Assembly (NCBI GenBank): GCA_004794655.1 | Contig: SMMW01000622.1 | Span: 13,274,501-13,338,500, forward strand | Direction: 5' to 3' | DNA from: Marisa cornuarietis | Lineage: Eukaryota; Mollusca; Gastropoda; Architaenioglossa; Ampullariidae | DNA: 64,000 bases | Part shown: positions 20,447 through 32,990 of the stretch, one piece after another | Layout of the letters: each line of letters opens with the position of its first letter | Numbering within the stretch: position 1 is the stretch's first letter | Made by a program: the position numbers and the translations under genes | Notes under the pieces: generated by a model | What the model saw: only the letters and a program-made list of their open reading frames with translations | Database searches by the model: none | Told to the model about the DNA's origin: nothing

Positions 20447-22856
20447 TCAAGCATATTTTGAATGTCAGTACACGAATGGAATCATGCAATCAGAAAAAAT
20501 CAGCATGGGTTTTGCTTGAAAACAGTGGATACATTTGCTTCTATCTTTGACGGCTCTACATCGGTGTTCTGCCGGTGTAAGTATTTCCTGTTTATAAGCA
20601 TATCATTGCAGTATAAACAGCGGAAAGGCGTTGCTTCGGTGCCTACAAGTCGCAGTTTGTTTATGGGTTTCTTTCGGCCAACAAGCAAATCGAGAAAAGA
20701 ACCAGAAGAAACTCTTATGATGTTTCATAACGACTGTATTCTTGACAAATTTACTCTTTAAAATTCAAGTATAGCTGTTTTGTATTCGCATACAGCCTTC
20801 TAAACAAATGAACTGGATATAGCATAGTTTTCAGAAAATGTTTTGATTTTCTGTTGTCGACTGAACTGTTGCATCCGAAGATTTAGGGGACAGCCAAGTG
20901 TCGCATAGCAACTGTAATTACCAGTCGTTGATAAATTCTCCAGAAAAAAAAATCTTGAGGTCCTTATGTGCTTAATACCAGTGGCTTCTGACTGGCACTT
21001 CAGCCTTCCGTGCCAAGCGTACATTCCTCGCTTTTTGGAGACGGTCCGACAGTGCCAGGACCAAGGGGGCACAAGGCAATGACGTCAAAGAGGGGTTAAG
21101 AGACACAGGCTGCCAATGAATATTGACATCAGATTAGATAGTTTGAACCACATCAAAGAATGCATAGCGTTCCAGCCGCAGCTGGCCAAATAGGCTAAAA
21201 GGAGAGATAATCGCACCTTCCACCAAACACGGGGACAGATCCTCAACTGGTCTAATCGTGAATCTCCTTGCGTTGCCTCCCTTGAGAGGCGGCTGCCCCG
21301 GCGCTGGCGAGCACGATCGATGGTGGCGGAGCGGGCATCTCGAAGGAGGCCTTCCCCTCGCTGTCTGGGCGAACAATTTTGACAGGCGATCTGCTGCAAT
21401 TTTCAACTGTTCAAGCAGAAACGTCCGGCCTACACAAACGGCCAGTTAGACTTTCTTGCCACACTAACGAAGTTTTGGGGTAGTTTTGGGATGGGGTTGG
21501 GGATCTTTTGTGCGAGAGAAGGATGAGGGAAAGAGAGAGATGAAAAGAAAAAGAAGAGGAGAGCAAAGCAATAATAAAGCGGATATACTTCAAGATCTAG
21601 ACAAATAAGTTTTGCTTAAAGGTCTAGTGGGACAACATTTTCTAATGACTGGATACAGCTCAATGCAAGTTACTATTTGTCAAGATCCGGGTGAATACCC
21701 TACTTATGGTCTCGGGATGCACACTTACAAACACGCTATGCACAAAGCCGTGACATCACGTTCATATTAAAAAAATATTTATATATATAGTCCCAGCTAT
21801 CTCAGTGGCTGAGGACTTCACGACGTAAACAGAACTATGTACATTTACGACCTTTGTGTTGTCAGCATTTTTTATGTGTATTATGATGTATGTTTATCTG
21901 TCTTTCAAAAGAAACGGGGAAGGGGAAACTGGTTATTCCTCCAGATACGGCGAAACAGTATCTTGCACTGACATTTACTCAATCACTTAAATATAGTTTT
22001 CTCTACGATAAAAGTTTAACAGCTGGAGCTAAATTCCAGACAAAACCATTGTTGCTATATGGCAGAAAGACATGCTGAGAGATTGTATGTAAATATAACT
22101 TAAGACACGGGCCTTCTTCTCGTTAACTTTTTAATTATTCCCGTATATCAATATGAAGGCCGAGCACATCGAACACTACCCCAGAAGTAGGACAACATCG
22201 TAGCTTTTCTGCACTGACCATAATGTACAATTTCCACGTCACGGTACATTTGGTCAGCCCAGTACAAAGTAACAGGTCTCCCTGAAGTCAGCTGTCAGGA
22301 AAAATCGGGAACAGCTTAGCCACAAGACTGATGAGTGATCTCAATCTTCGGACTTGCGTGTCATAAGAACCATCCCAAGGGGTTGAGGCCCAATCAACAT
22401 ATGTGACCTTCCGGAGTGCCTATGGCTCCAAGAGCAATTCATATGTAATCTAATGTCTGCATAAGAAGAGACTTTCGTGCGTAAGCAATTACAACATACT
22501 TGGAAAGTTGGATGGGGAAAAAAATTCGTAGGAAAAGTTTATTCGGACCGCCATCCAAAGAAATGAAAGGAGAGTGGCGATACATTGACTTTTCTCGGTT
22601 GGAGGAGTTAAGCGCAGGCTGGAAGGAGAAGTTCAGCAGCAGACAGATTCAAAGCACCAGGCAACCACTTGATCAATGTCTCACTCGTAAAATAAACAGA
22701 AAATCAATAATGTAGTAATCCCTGAAAAGTCGCATGGCATTACGCTTATGTAGATCCATTCGTTTATTTTTAAAAAGTTGAAACAAAAACGCAAGCAAGT
22801 AAAAAACAAATAGAGGCAGAGAAAGGGAAACAAAGAGACATAATAGAGAAAAATGG

Positions 22857-22920
22857 GAGAGAGAGAGAGAGAGAGAGAGACTGAAGACAAAGAGAAAAAC
22901 ACATATGAGAGAGAGAGAGA
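22857..22920 (+). repeat. Interrupted (GA)n microsatellite
   Basis: Two GA runs (22857-22880 and 22908-22920) are separated by A-rich sequence. Confidence 0.9.
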
Positions 22921-23275
22921 ATGAGCAAGCTGTGACAAATAACAGCTTTGATAGCGGTCTGAATTAACTGTTTTATTGCTGTTTTATTGTACATATCTCT
23001 GTTGCAGGTCTGAAAAGCCATTCATTTTGATAAGCTGTCGCCGTCATAAAAAAGCTGTATTTGGAGTAGATCGAATGACATTCCTCTACAAGGTGTCGCC
23101 GGCAACAAGTTGAATGAGGTGTAGCGTGAACACAGATAGCCACTGTTGTTTAAGAACAGGTGTCGCCATCTGCTTGAAGTCCAACGACGCTGTCTACGTG
23201 CAACATCTAGGTCTGGGCTACCCACCCCTCCCTCACTCCCAGTAAATTACACGTCACTTCAAAAAAGCCAACCCT

Positions 23276-23400
23276 GAGCCCGATGGCGCAGTGAGTTGTG
23301 AAGGTGCCGAACTCCCTTTTAGCGGTCGAAGTCAGACGTTCAAGCTGTCTGAGAATCCGGGAATGTTCCAAGTGAAGACTGACAGATTTATTGACTGTGT
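23276..23400 (+). mobile_element. tRNA-derived SINE-like head
   Basis: GCCCGATGGCGCAGTGAGTT carries a box A pattern (TGGCGCAGT). About 33 bases on, GCGGTCGAAGTCAGACG resembles box B (GGTTCGAnnCC). The spacing fits a tRNA-related promoter. The 3' body is unrecognised and its end is uncertain. There is no clean cloverleaf, so this is not called a tRNA gene. Confidence 0.5.
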
Positions 23401-23753
23401 ATCCACAAACTCGCCAACAACAAGTATGCTTTCTTTTAAAGTCTTCTACAGCTATCTGTCAATGCTGACACACCCTCAACGCATGAACGGCATGGTAAAA
23501 AAAATGCCTTGTCACCCTGTCCTCCTTACACTTTCAAACCTCCGTCTAAAATTAACCTGTAAAAGTGGTTTTGTTTTCCAAAATGGCAGAAAACCATCTT
23601 GAGTAGACTAAACATAAAATGATCCCGGCTTAGACAGTTTCTTTAGTACAGCTGTGTAAAGTATTGACCAGTGGTCAAATCAGATCATTCTTTAAAGACA
23701 ACCTCTAAACCCAGGAGGACCTGTTGTTTGTCTGTTTCCTTGCCTGTTGATCG

Positions 23754-24224
23754 ATGATCTTCTTCAAACTGCATGCAAAAGACAAGAAGTTAGTTTGCAA
23801 AATTACCCTCTTGGGTTTTTTGTATATTATGTCAGGGAAGCAAAGTATAAACGAGAAAGATTGTTACTTTCTAGATGAAAGAAAATTACACGTGGGAGCT
23901 GTATTGAATATATTTTATCTCCATGGGTGTTTGTTTTCTCGAGTACTAAGCTGTCGCGTAAGGATGAGAATGATATTCACAAAAGCTTTGTCAACGAAGG
24001 GTCATTGTGCCTTTCAAGCAGAGCGCTGCGCATTTAGCGAAATGTGTTTCGTATTTCAGTCTTCCGTCAATGTCACCATCATTGCTCGGCCAGCGAGTCA
24101 GGCAGACAGCTCACCATCTTTAGTAAGCGATCTTTTGCGGTATTATTATTGTGATTTGGACCTACAATTTAGAATTCCCTACCAGTGCACTTACAGCATA
24201 CAAAGACGGATGAAAATACTTTAA
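23754..24224 (+). other. Longest unexplained open frame (156 codons)
   Basis: An uninterrupted frame starts MIFFKLHAKDKKLVCKITLL and ends QRRMKIL. It is rich in residues encoded by AT-rich codons, with no recognised domain and no clear start context. It could be a relic or chance. A (TA)n(GT)n repeat follows it immediately. Confidence 0.15.
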
Positions 24225-24262
24225 GGCGCATCTTTTCCAACAATACTTAGACTGACGGTCTA

Positions 24263-24332
<70 letters not shown>
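24263..24332 (+). repeat. (TA)n(GT)n microsatellite
   Basis: A short TA run followed by about 28 GT units. Confidence 0.95.
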
Positions 24333-24333
<1 letters not shown>

Positions 24334-24385
24334 ATGCACGGTGAGTAGCTTCCAGCTCGAACCTGGTGCAATATAAGGATCATTA

Positions 24386-24454
24386 TCCTCCTCCTACTAC
24401 TACTCTTCCTCCTCCTCCTCCTCCTCCTCATCATCATCATCATCATCATCATCA
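24386..24454 (+). repeat. (CTC)n/(ATC)n trinucleotide repeat
   Basis: CTC and CTA units give way to about nine ATC units. It translates as Pro, His, Met or Arg runs in shadow frames. Confidence 0.92.
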
Positions 24455-24668
24455 AATGATCCTAGCATCATCATCGAAAACAACCCTCGTTCCTACAAGA
24501 CTACATACTTCAGTTCTACTCGCGGACTTTCTGAAGACCTATCTTTCCGCTTCATTATTCTAGTCTTTCCCAGATCTCTATAGCTGCTCTTTCTGTCTTC
24601 GGTGAAGACAAAATTGCCATCGAGCTCAGCTCGTTCTTTTCTATTTACCCCTACTGCTCTCTTCCTTT

Positions 24669-24669
<1 letters not shown>

Positions 24670-24724
<55 letters not shown>

Positions 24725-24725
24725 A
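24670..24725 (+). repeat. (GAAA)n microsatellite
   Basis: Fourteen near-perfect GAAA units, a pure purine strand. Confidence 0.95.
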
Positions 24726-25284
24726 AACACAAACAAAGAAGGAAAGAAAAATAAAAGGAGAAAACGAATATAAAATGTCGGAGAGGTGGACGAAACGATG
24801 GCAGGATTTAATTTTTTAAAATACCCAGCTCAAAATGCTGTTAAAAGTACTGTTGGGCTCAACAGAACTCTACAGCGCTTTCCACAGACTCCGAACTCTA
24901 CGACTCTTTCCATTCGCCGTCAGTGAGATCCAGTGAGTGCGCAGAGTGCGCAACTATGTCCTCTGTCAGATCATTTTCGCTAACACGTGACATCGTATAA
25001 ATTTTAGGAGTTCGTCTCTTTGTTACCCTTGTTGTCATGGTTTTCAATAGTAAACATCGCAAGAAGTGCAGTGCCAGAAGCGAATCAAACCCTGGTGCAG
25101 TTGTGTTGCTATGGTCCATTTCGAGGTCCTTCCCTCTCACCCCAGACGTATTTCTCTAGTCACGTTCAAGGCGGGACATTTAAAGATATTTTCTCTGGTC
25201 GCGTGTAAGAATCCTGCAGGGACAGTTTTCTCTAACTGGCAGATAATTCTCTGACTTATGTATAAAGTTTGTAAGAAACAGTGT

Positions 25285-26410
25285 TCAAAGCAAATTATCT
25301 TTACCCCACTTCTACCGAAACCCATTCTCGACACCAGCAACTTCAAATTCTATCAGCCTGTTTCCAGTCTCTGTTTCTATCTAAACTATTGCTCCAGCTC
25401 CTGAACCATGTCTCATGTCACAGTCTCCCGTTTAATTCAGACTATCATGAGAATCATTAAACCGTGACGGCGTTGCTCTAAGGGGGAATGACTTATTACT
25501 GTATCTGCTTGCGACAAGGCTCACATATTATTATTGGAGCTGTCGGCTGCGTTTGATACATTCGACCCCGGCGTCCTTCTCCATCACCTTGTTATTATCT
25601 CCGGTCTCTCTGGAATTGTTTTAAGTTGGTCTTGGCCTAATTTGGCTGCCACACCTTTTTTGTAGCAGCTGTAGGTACCACATCGGCGTCTGTTACTACG
25701 AGTGCCTTGCGCCTCTTTCTTCCACTGTGCACATCTGACCACTTGGTTCACTGTGCACATCTAACCACTTGGTTCTACCGTCTACCACATGTATCTGTCG
25801 TATTACATGTATGCTAATGATACACAGCTGCAGGCCTTGTTTATCAGTTCCAAAGGCCTGCACCACAACACAATAAACAGTTGATTTTGTGGAAGCCTGG
25901 ATGTCCTCTGACAAACTGAAAATGAATCTTGAAAAATCTGAGGCCATTTCGATAGCCTCTGCAAATAAACTGAAATGTGTGCCATCCACTACTACTTTTG
26001 CTTTCTCTAGGGTTGAAAATCTGTATTTCCCAGACTGTCAGGAATCTTGTTATAACTGACGCATCATTATCTCGTGAATCTCACATCAGTGCAGTCTGCA
26101 CGTTCATCTTCCTTGAGCTTCGCAGGATCAGTCACATGCGACCTTTCCTGTCAGTCACTATTTCTCTGCCTCTTTGCTGTCACCAATACAGTGAAGCTTG
26201 GCTGTCTTGGGCTCGGCTCTCGTCTCGGGCACACTGTTCTTTCTCTGCACGTGACACCTGTTTACAGGGTTGGCTGCCTTTGTGATATAACCTTAGCTGC
26301 TGGCTCGATGTAAAACACCAATTCCACACCCCCCCCTCTCTCTCTCTGCCACTTTCTCTTCGAATTGTGTCTGCGTTAGAAGCTTTCAAGTCCCACCTCA
26401 AAACGCATCT
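25285..26410 (+). mobile_element. Decayed CR1/Jockey-like LINE reverse transcriptase, broken by a SINE
   Basis: Successive frames give IFTPLLPKPILDTSNFKFYQ (family TPLLKKPxLDPxxLxNYRP), PVSSLCFLSKLLLQLL, LLLELSAAFDTFDPGVLLHH, MYANDTQL (catalytic YADDTQL with Asn for the first Asp), MSSDKLKMNLEKSEA, ELRRISHMR and finally SALEAFKSHLKTHLF. Stops and frameshifts lie between the blocks, and the whole domain is shortened. Before the last block it is interrupted by a SINE (26178-26340). It is dead and older than the SINE. A 26-bp tandem duplication (25723-25775) lies inside it. Confidence 0.85.
26178..26340 (+). mobile_element. SINE nested in the LINE
   Basis: From TGTCACCAATACAG through a degraded box B (TTGGGCTCGGCTC), CTCGTCTCGGGCA, GTTTACAGGGTTGGCTGCC, GTGATATAACCTTAGCTGC and GTAAAACACCAATTCC to a C-rich end, it matches the minus-strand copy at 47255-47445 over its length. 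The box A end is missing. It sits between two blocks of the reverse transcriptase relic, so it inserted later. Confidence 0.8.
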
Positions 26411-26880
26411 TTTTTAAGAAATATCTTTCATAATCAATCTAATTCTTCTGCTCACTTTTCAGTTCATCATCTTCATCTATTCACTTTATTCACGTCTGCT
26501 ACGGTGTCATCCGTTTGCTGCCGTTTGTGTTTGTTGTGTTATTTACAGTCCGTTTGTTTTTAGTCTTTCATGCACAACACATTGAGCTCATCTCCACACG
26601 TGGAAATGTAATTTGCTCTACAAATTCTGTTTTTATTTTCGTATGTTCATATATTATTTACATTTTGAGGTCTGATCTTCTTAAAACGTCAGTAGTCTCC
26701 TATAGAATCGCTACCGGCCCATAAAGTTCAGGCTGAAAAAGGACTGATTAGCTCATATCTCTTTCCGTAAAGTTTGGAAGCTTTTGCTGTCCTGAAGGAT
26801 GTGTTCTGAAGCTGTAGTGATGAAGCGAGGATAAGTCGTTGTCCTGTCACATGGAAAATTCAAGGTCAAGTGTCTTGTTT

Positions 26881-27077
26881 CCATAGTTATAAAGCGGTAT
26901 CCAGACCCCGCAGATGATGTTTACTCCTGGAGCTGTAGTAATTAAGGGCAGGCAAAGGTGCCCTGGGGGTAACGAAGCCCGCAGGAGATTCCACGGGGTC
27001 AGGACATCGCTTTCAAGACACTTTTTCTTTGAGTTCCCCATTTTGCCCTGGGAAACTACTTATTCTCGCTTCATAAC
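26881..27077 (+). repeat. Dispersed repeat, copy 1
   Basis: Shares TATAAAGCGGTATCC near its start and GTTCCCCATTTTGCCCTGGG followed by TCTCGCTTCATAACTA near its end with the copy at 54414-54574, in the same orientation and order. Type unknown. It is non-coding. Confidence 0.5.
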
Positions 27078-27109
27078 TACGGTTTTTGTAGTCTGCTTCG
27101 CTTCTCCTC

Positions 27110-28171
27110 AATGGAATAAGGAGGACGGCACAAGACGGGTTGTTCTGTTTGTGTGATGGTTCAGTCTGTTGGACCCAGTTTTGAATCCATATACCTGCTC
27201 CTGTCTGGACAGCTGCTGGTAACCGTCATGTTGGTGAAGAACTCTGTAGATGTCGTTTATTATGGTATTACAGATTCCACTGACTTCTTGCGGTGTTCTT
27301 AATCCTTGCTTCCCTAGCCCATCTGCTTCCTCGTTGCTATTTCACAGTACGAGTACTGAATTGTGATTCGCAGCTGAGGTTTGACAGTGTTTTTAATCGT
27401 TGGCAGCTTGTACTTTTTGGCTACTTGTCTGACAGAAAGGGGCCCTGCGCATCTGTTGTAAAGACAACTTGGATATTTTCATCAACTTTGTTTCGGATTT
27501 TGTTTAATGGTTTTAACTTCGACTTTGTAGTTGGAGCAGTGGAAGCCTGTTGGCAGTGTTGCTTTTTGTCTCTGACCATCTGAATATTCAAATGTATAGA
27601 CCTGCTCCAACTCTACCACTTGTCATTGTGCCTCATCTGTGTAGGCCAGTATCCAAGGTCTTTAGGGTATCTGTCCTCCAGGGTAACTGATTTCTTTCTT
27701 ATGTCGTTGGATTTTTCTTTCTTCGTCAGCTGGGGAACTGGTGCACATATAGAGATTACTTTTATTATTTCTTTCCATGGGAGTAGATTAGAAAAGACAT
27801 TTTGTCCTGGCATAAATGATATTTCATGGTAGTTTCGTTTCGTGTTTTTCCTGTAGTTGGTGCATCTATTTTGCAAAACTGGATCTTGTGTGCCTTCTCA
27901 TGGAGAATTGTCTCTGTCTGTTACTCATGAGTAGGTCTTCAGAGGTCTTATATTTCTATGCTTTTATGAGTGCTTTACATTCTTTTCTCTTACTCAGTGA
28001 GGCGATAACTGTTATTTGTTCCTTCTTCCCTATGGGTGCTGTTCTCATGGCGCCAGGGATTATTCTTAGTGCTTAGCCTTAAACTACATGGTCTGTTGAT
28101 GGGACCTGCCTTCTGTCAACCAAGAGCTGGATCCGTATTCTAGAGGCGGTCTTATGATTCCTTGATATACT
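27110..28171 (-). mobile_element. Decayed LINE with RNase H region
   Basis: On the minus strand the relic starts VYQGIIRPPLEYGSSSWL (end of reverse transcriptase). The RNase H domain follows: SDGQRQKATLPTGFHCSNYK, then VEVKTIKQ and NIQVVFTTDA in another frame, then KLPTIKNTVKPQLRI and NEEADGLGKQG. It ends with YQQLSRQEQVYGFKTGSNRL. Numerous stops and frameshifts make it inactive. The RNase H and following zinc-knuckle region place it with I/Jockey-like LINEs rather than with the element at 25285. Confidence 0.82.
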
Positions 28172-28182
28172 GTCTTAATTCA

Positions 28183-28236
28183 GTGATGATGATGAGGAGA
28201 AGGAGGAGGAGGAGGAGGACTATTATTATTATTATT
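28183..28236 (+). repeat. (GAT)/(GAG)/(TTA) trinucleotide tract
   Basis: Three successive trinucleotide runs immediately upstream of the LINE relic. Confidence 0.88.
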
Positions 28237-28239
28237 CAT

Positions 28240-30000
28240 AACAGCTTTTTCCTCTTTTAGCTAGCAAACTTGGGGTCCTGTGGATGTCCTCCGTTTGTGT
28301 TTATTTCATTCTCTCTCTTCTTCCCCTTATTAGGTATTAAGAGATGTGTACTTGTATTTGTATGTAACTCGCAATGAAGAAGCAGTTTCCTATAAGAATT
28401 TACAACTTGACACAATGTTTTGTTAAACTGAAGTTTATTTCTTTTTTCTCTTTCTTTTTTTTCTTTTTTCGTATTGCGTTTCTTATTTTAGTTTTGTGTT
28501 GCTCTTGTCTTCTTTACTTCTCAACTTCAGCAGGACAATTAATTTTGTGTAATGAAATCGCCGACGCCCACCACGGCAGTTACTTTATTACTCTGACATT
28601 AGTCACGATGTAAAATTGCCAGACGTCGTTTCGACCACTCGGCTGTCACTGACGCAGTTTTTCTTCTTCTCATCCTTGCTTCTTTTATTTCTTTTTTCGT
28701 TTTCTTACACTTTATATTTTTTCTGTTTTGTTTCTTCCTACAAGGTATTTTATCTGACGTTAATGTTATAAAATTCCCCTTGCGTCGAAAATGTCAGTGT
28801 CTACAGAAGTTTCTTCTTGCTCTTTCTCTCTTTCTTTCTCCTCACCTTCTTCTAATCCTATTTTACGAAAGTAGAGTATTTTTGCGTTCATTATCTTTCT
28901 AATTTTTATTTTTTTCTTTCTTTTAGTGCATTTTACCTCCTTTTCGTACTATGTAATGAGTATATTTTATCACCTGTTGTCTTCCTGTATTCCGTTCTGC
29001 TGCTAAATTTAATCTATCTTCAAGGAATGCAGAAATGGCAGAGAGCTGATGGAGCTTGATATTTTATTTAACTAGCATGCTGGCGCCTTCTCAAAAATGA
29101 AACAGAAGCGTGTCTGCACGTCTCAAACTGAGTTCTGACATATGAAAAGCGACCTTGAATATGATTTCCCACAGAACTGCTGTTTATTTTGCGATCTGAC
29201 ATCAGTGGACATCCTGCTTTGTTGCTGTCGTTGCTGTCAATCTCATCTTGGATTTTGTTTTTGTTTTTTGTTTTGTTACATATTGTCTTGCTTTGCGTTT
29301 TGTTTCCTTCTTTAATCACTTGAAAGATAGTAAATTTTTTTAAAACCTCCGATACCCTTACACGGCCTACACAGCCATTCTATCTTCTTTCAAAACCTGC
29401 CTTATGCTATATACAGCCAAGTGTTGATGAAGCCAAATAATCGTTCGTAACAGTATTGTTTCTTGTTTCTATTCCCGAACTTGATAAATGCTTGATAAAC
29501 GTCTATCTAACCTTTCGATTATTATTTTTTTGTTTTCTTTTTTACCCCGAATGCTGTCTGTTGTTTTAAGAACAGTTCTTGTTACATCTTAAGAAATGAT
29601 TTGGTTGTATTTTCAACGCCCTTCAACACGCCAATATTTTTCTGCCAGCTTATCATTTCCACTGAGCTTCTTATCACAAATACAAATAAGATAATGAATG
29701 ATATCTCAAAGTTTAGGCAAAAAGAACACATGTACGTACAAAATAAAATACTGTAAAAAAATTAACATAATTTACACGGACAAAATAAATTGTTCATAAA
29801 CACTTGACGCACTTAGTATTTTTTTATATGTTTCTCTTTTATCTTCGCTAAGCAAACATTCAGGTTATAAGCGTTTACACCGAATTTCTACCATTGATAT
29901 TTTTGTATATTGAATAGTTGGACCTAGTATCAAATATTGTCCCCACAAATATTGATAATAAGTAACTCCGTACTCACCCACTCGGCAAACTCTCAATAAT
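28240..30000. other. No gene seen; T/C-rich, AT-rich sequence
   Basis: Poor-complexity pyrimidine-rich stretches (28430-28980) and AT-rich unique sequence. No exon or element with support. Confidence 0.5.
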
Positions 30001-30012
30001 GACAATTCATAC

Positions 30013-30072
30013 CTCGAACACTTTCACAGCACCGCATCCCATGACAAGAAGCGGGTTCTGTTTCACGTTATC
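30013..30072 (-). CDS. Possible 60-nt exon next to a GC-rich patch
   Basis: A twenty-codon frame DNVKQNPLLVMGCGAVKVFE lies exactly between an AG (TGTATTACACACAG) and a GTATGAATTG donor. The adjacent 30073-30302 is markedly GC-rich and open in several frames on both strands, and could hold more of the same gene. No family is recognised. Confidence 0.22.
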
Positions 30073-32704
30073 CTGTGTGTAATACATGGTACAAGGATCG
30101 ATGGTGTCGTATCAGCTGAGCTCTCGAGTACACAGCACATTGGGGCGAAAAACGAGTGATTTGGTGTATAGAGCACACCAGGGAAACTTGCGAATAGCCG
30201 TGCAGCACCGTCTGGTGCACTGCGTTGCCAGCCACGCCGCGGTACCGCCTGGCGAGTGCATCCAAGACGGAGTGCTGGCTGGCCCGCGCCGGAAGCTTCC
30301 ATGCACTTAAAGGTTAACCCGACTGCAGTTAAAATTAAAAGTTAAGCTTTAAAGTACTTAGCTCATTAAAAGATTTCATTTCTGATAATCTGAGCAGACA
30401 GATCCGTTACGATCTCGACAATCCTTTAAAAATCGCAGTTTGTCACCTGTGCGGGTTTTTCCGCGTTAATATCACAAAGCTAGGCTCGTTCTAAATGCAA
30501 TTCTTTCGTTAGCATGTTCCTGAAGACGTCGCATTCACTGCGGTCTTCAGCGAAGTCAGAAGTTAGAATTGACGAGATTTTCCTTTTTTTCTTTGTTTGA
30601 TTAAAAATTTTGAAGCTTTTTTTATGACAGCAACTTTATTCCATGTTTGACTCGGGTTGGCCTTTAAGTTTCAAATGGGAACGACCTTCGATCTAGTTAT
30701 TCAAATCGCCTGATGGGACGCCAACAGTCACTTTTCCCGAAGGATCTTCTCAGCTTAGAGTTCAATATGTTACCATGTTTGGAAAATGTCGCAAGACGTT
30801 AAGTATAAGTTTACCATTGTCATACTTTTAACAGTCTATTTCAGGGTCAGCATTCAGAAGGATCTTTAGACACAGGAAAGCTGTTGGCTCTTATTAGTGC
30901 GTGATGCCGAGTCAACATGACGACGAGCTAGACTAGGTCTATTAACAGGTGCCACATGAGATCAATGACATGTGTTGGAGTCGAGATGTGAACCCACGAC
31001 TTACAATTCTATTATTTTACAAATTAACCTTCACGCCGCCAGATCATGTAAGCAAAAGCACGTATATACATAAAGGGTGTTTCATCTGATCTCTTCTCAT
31101 CCTACAAAATTATCACTCATATAAAAACAAGACTAAATGTAACTTGAAATGCGTGGGATGATGAGAGTGCAGAAGAGTAATACTTTCACAATATGTTGAT
31201 TTCGGGCTGTCAGAAACGGTTGGGTGAGGAAGAAAAGGATGGTGTATGATGAAGGTTTGGGAATTCGACCCGAATGGCGTAGGATCAAAGCAGTTTTTGG
31301 ATCGGTCTTTTTGTCTACTTGTCAAGTGAACTCCCTCCTTTATTATTCAGTTGCTTTATGTTTTACGTCTGACCATGGCTGCCACTATTGCTTCTAAAAA
31401 TAGCCCCACCAGCCGATTAACAGTGCGACAAAGACAACAAAGCGATCACCTTCGGGGCTCTAGGTTCAAAGCTTCGGAAGTAAACATCGATTTGGATATA
31501 TTCTCTTGCCTGTGAAAAATGCCCTCTGTTGTATTTACTCATATATCGAATAGTTCACGTTCAAACAAATTAAAACCGTTCACGTTTTGCTTGAATGATG
31601 AATATGGGTCCATTTTAAGACGCAGCATGATTCAAGATCTCTTCTTATATCTGTTGATCAAAGTACACAGAAACACGTGACTACACATGTTCAGATATAG
31701 AGATGAGCGCGCGCGCAAACACACACACGTCCCTGCTTGTTTTAGTAATAACGTGCCTGGAGCGTCGTCAGTCATGTTTCGCTCAACACATTACAAGATT
31801 GCTTGTGGACATTGCTCTGAGAAACAAACAGTAAAAACTTCGGTCATAAAGCAAACTAACTGTCTACGGATTCCCACGCAAATCAATCTTTGCATCCCAC
31901 GTGACTCGCTGCCGATGCCTGTGTTTGCAAATGCTGATTTCCTTGGTTTTTGGAGTTATCGAACACGATCGAAGAAAAACTTGTCTTGCTCCAGTCTAGG
32001 TGAGAGTTCATTGCTCACTGACTGGGCTCACACAGGGAAATATTTGCTACTGCTGCTATTACACAATCTGAAATTTGTGAGAGAAATATATTTCAACAAA
32101 CTCTTGAGACCTTGGCATTAACATTTTTAGAACTCTAGGGAAACTTTCTTGCGCTGCCTTTATAATAAAAAATAGTTGGACCTGGTGGGCATGATTTAGT
32201 TTTGCATAGCAGCAATGCAGCCCTACTTGGTCAGAAGTGAAACTAAGTCAGACATGCAGACCTAATATTTTCCCGCTCTAAATCGAGAAACCTTCAATTT
32301 TTTCCCCAATATTTCTTATATTTTGTGTCCTCGGGGCAAAAATATACATGTCGGGTGACAAATTTGACCCAGAAATAGCCACTGGTGGTTGAAAGATAAA
32401 CTAATAACACTAATTTATTCAAAAGAGGGAGCAACAGCGATCGCAATAAGGGAAGACAAGGGAATTGCCGAGCCTGGTAACTGTATAGGAAACTTGACCG
32501 TTTTTTTAAAAATAAAATAATACACAACCTCTATGCATATCCCCAGGCAATGGACTGAAAAAATAATCGATAATCATGCTAAAAGCACCATCAGATCACA
32601 GGCGTCCAGAAAGTGGTGCCTGAAATTGCCCTAAAGAGTAAATAAACACGGAGAGGCACGCATCATTGATCCATTTTTGTTTATCTTTTTATGTCCGTCC
32701 ACAC

Positions 32705-32717
32705 TTGCATGACATTA

Positions 32718-32751
<34 letters not shown>
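32705..32751 (+). repeat. (TCTG)n microsatellite
   Basis: Tetranucleotide run with one TTTG interruption. Confidence 0.92.
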
Positions 32752-32944
32752 AACACTGATGCTCACGTGTTTATATGTCTTTCCAAAGCATCAGTACACG
32801 TCTATCACAGTATCAGCTGCTCTGTGTTCTGTCTTATTTGCAGCCACGTGCGCGTGCACAGGCAGACTCAGAGACTGGCGATTTTGTGCGAGAAGCTGAA
32901 GCCACCATTCTTCAGTGTTTGCCAGCTTTATCCTGACCACCCAA

Positions 32945-32990
32945 CGTGCAGCAGCTAGTTTCTCTCAAGTGCAGCAGCTAGTTTCTCTCC
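32945..32990 (+). repeat. 23-bp tandem duplication
   Basis: The unit GTGCAGCAGCTAGTTTCTCT plus three bases occurs twice head to tail. Confidence 0.9.

Noticed and set aside
31687..32121. 144-codon plus-strand open frame
   Set aside because: No recognised domain, no splice borders and AT-driven composition. Its length is within what chance allows in this window.
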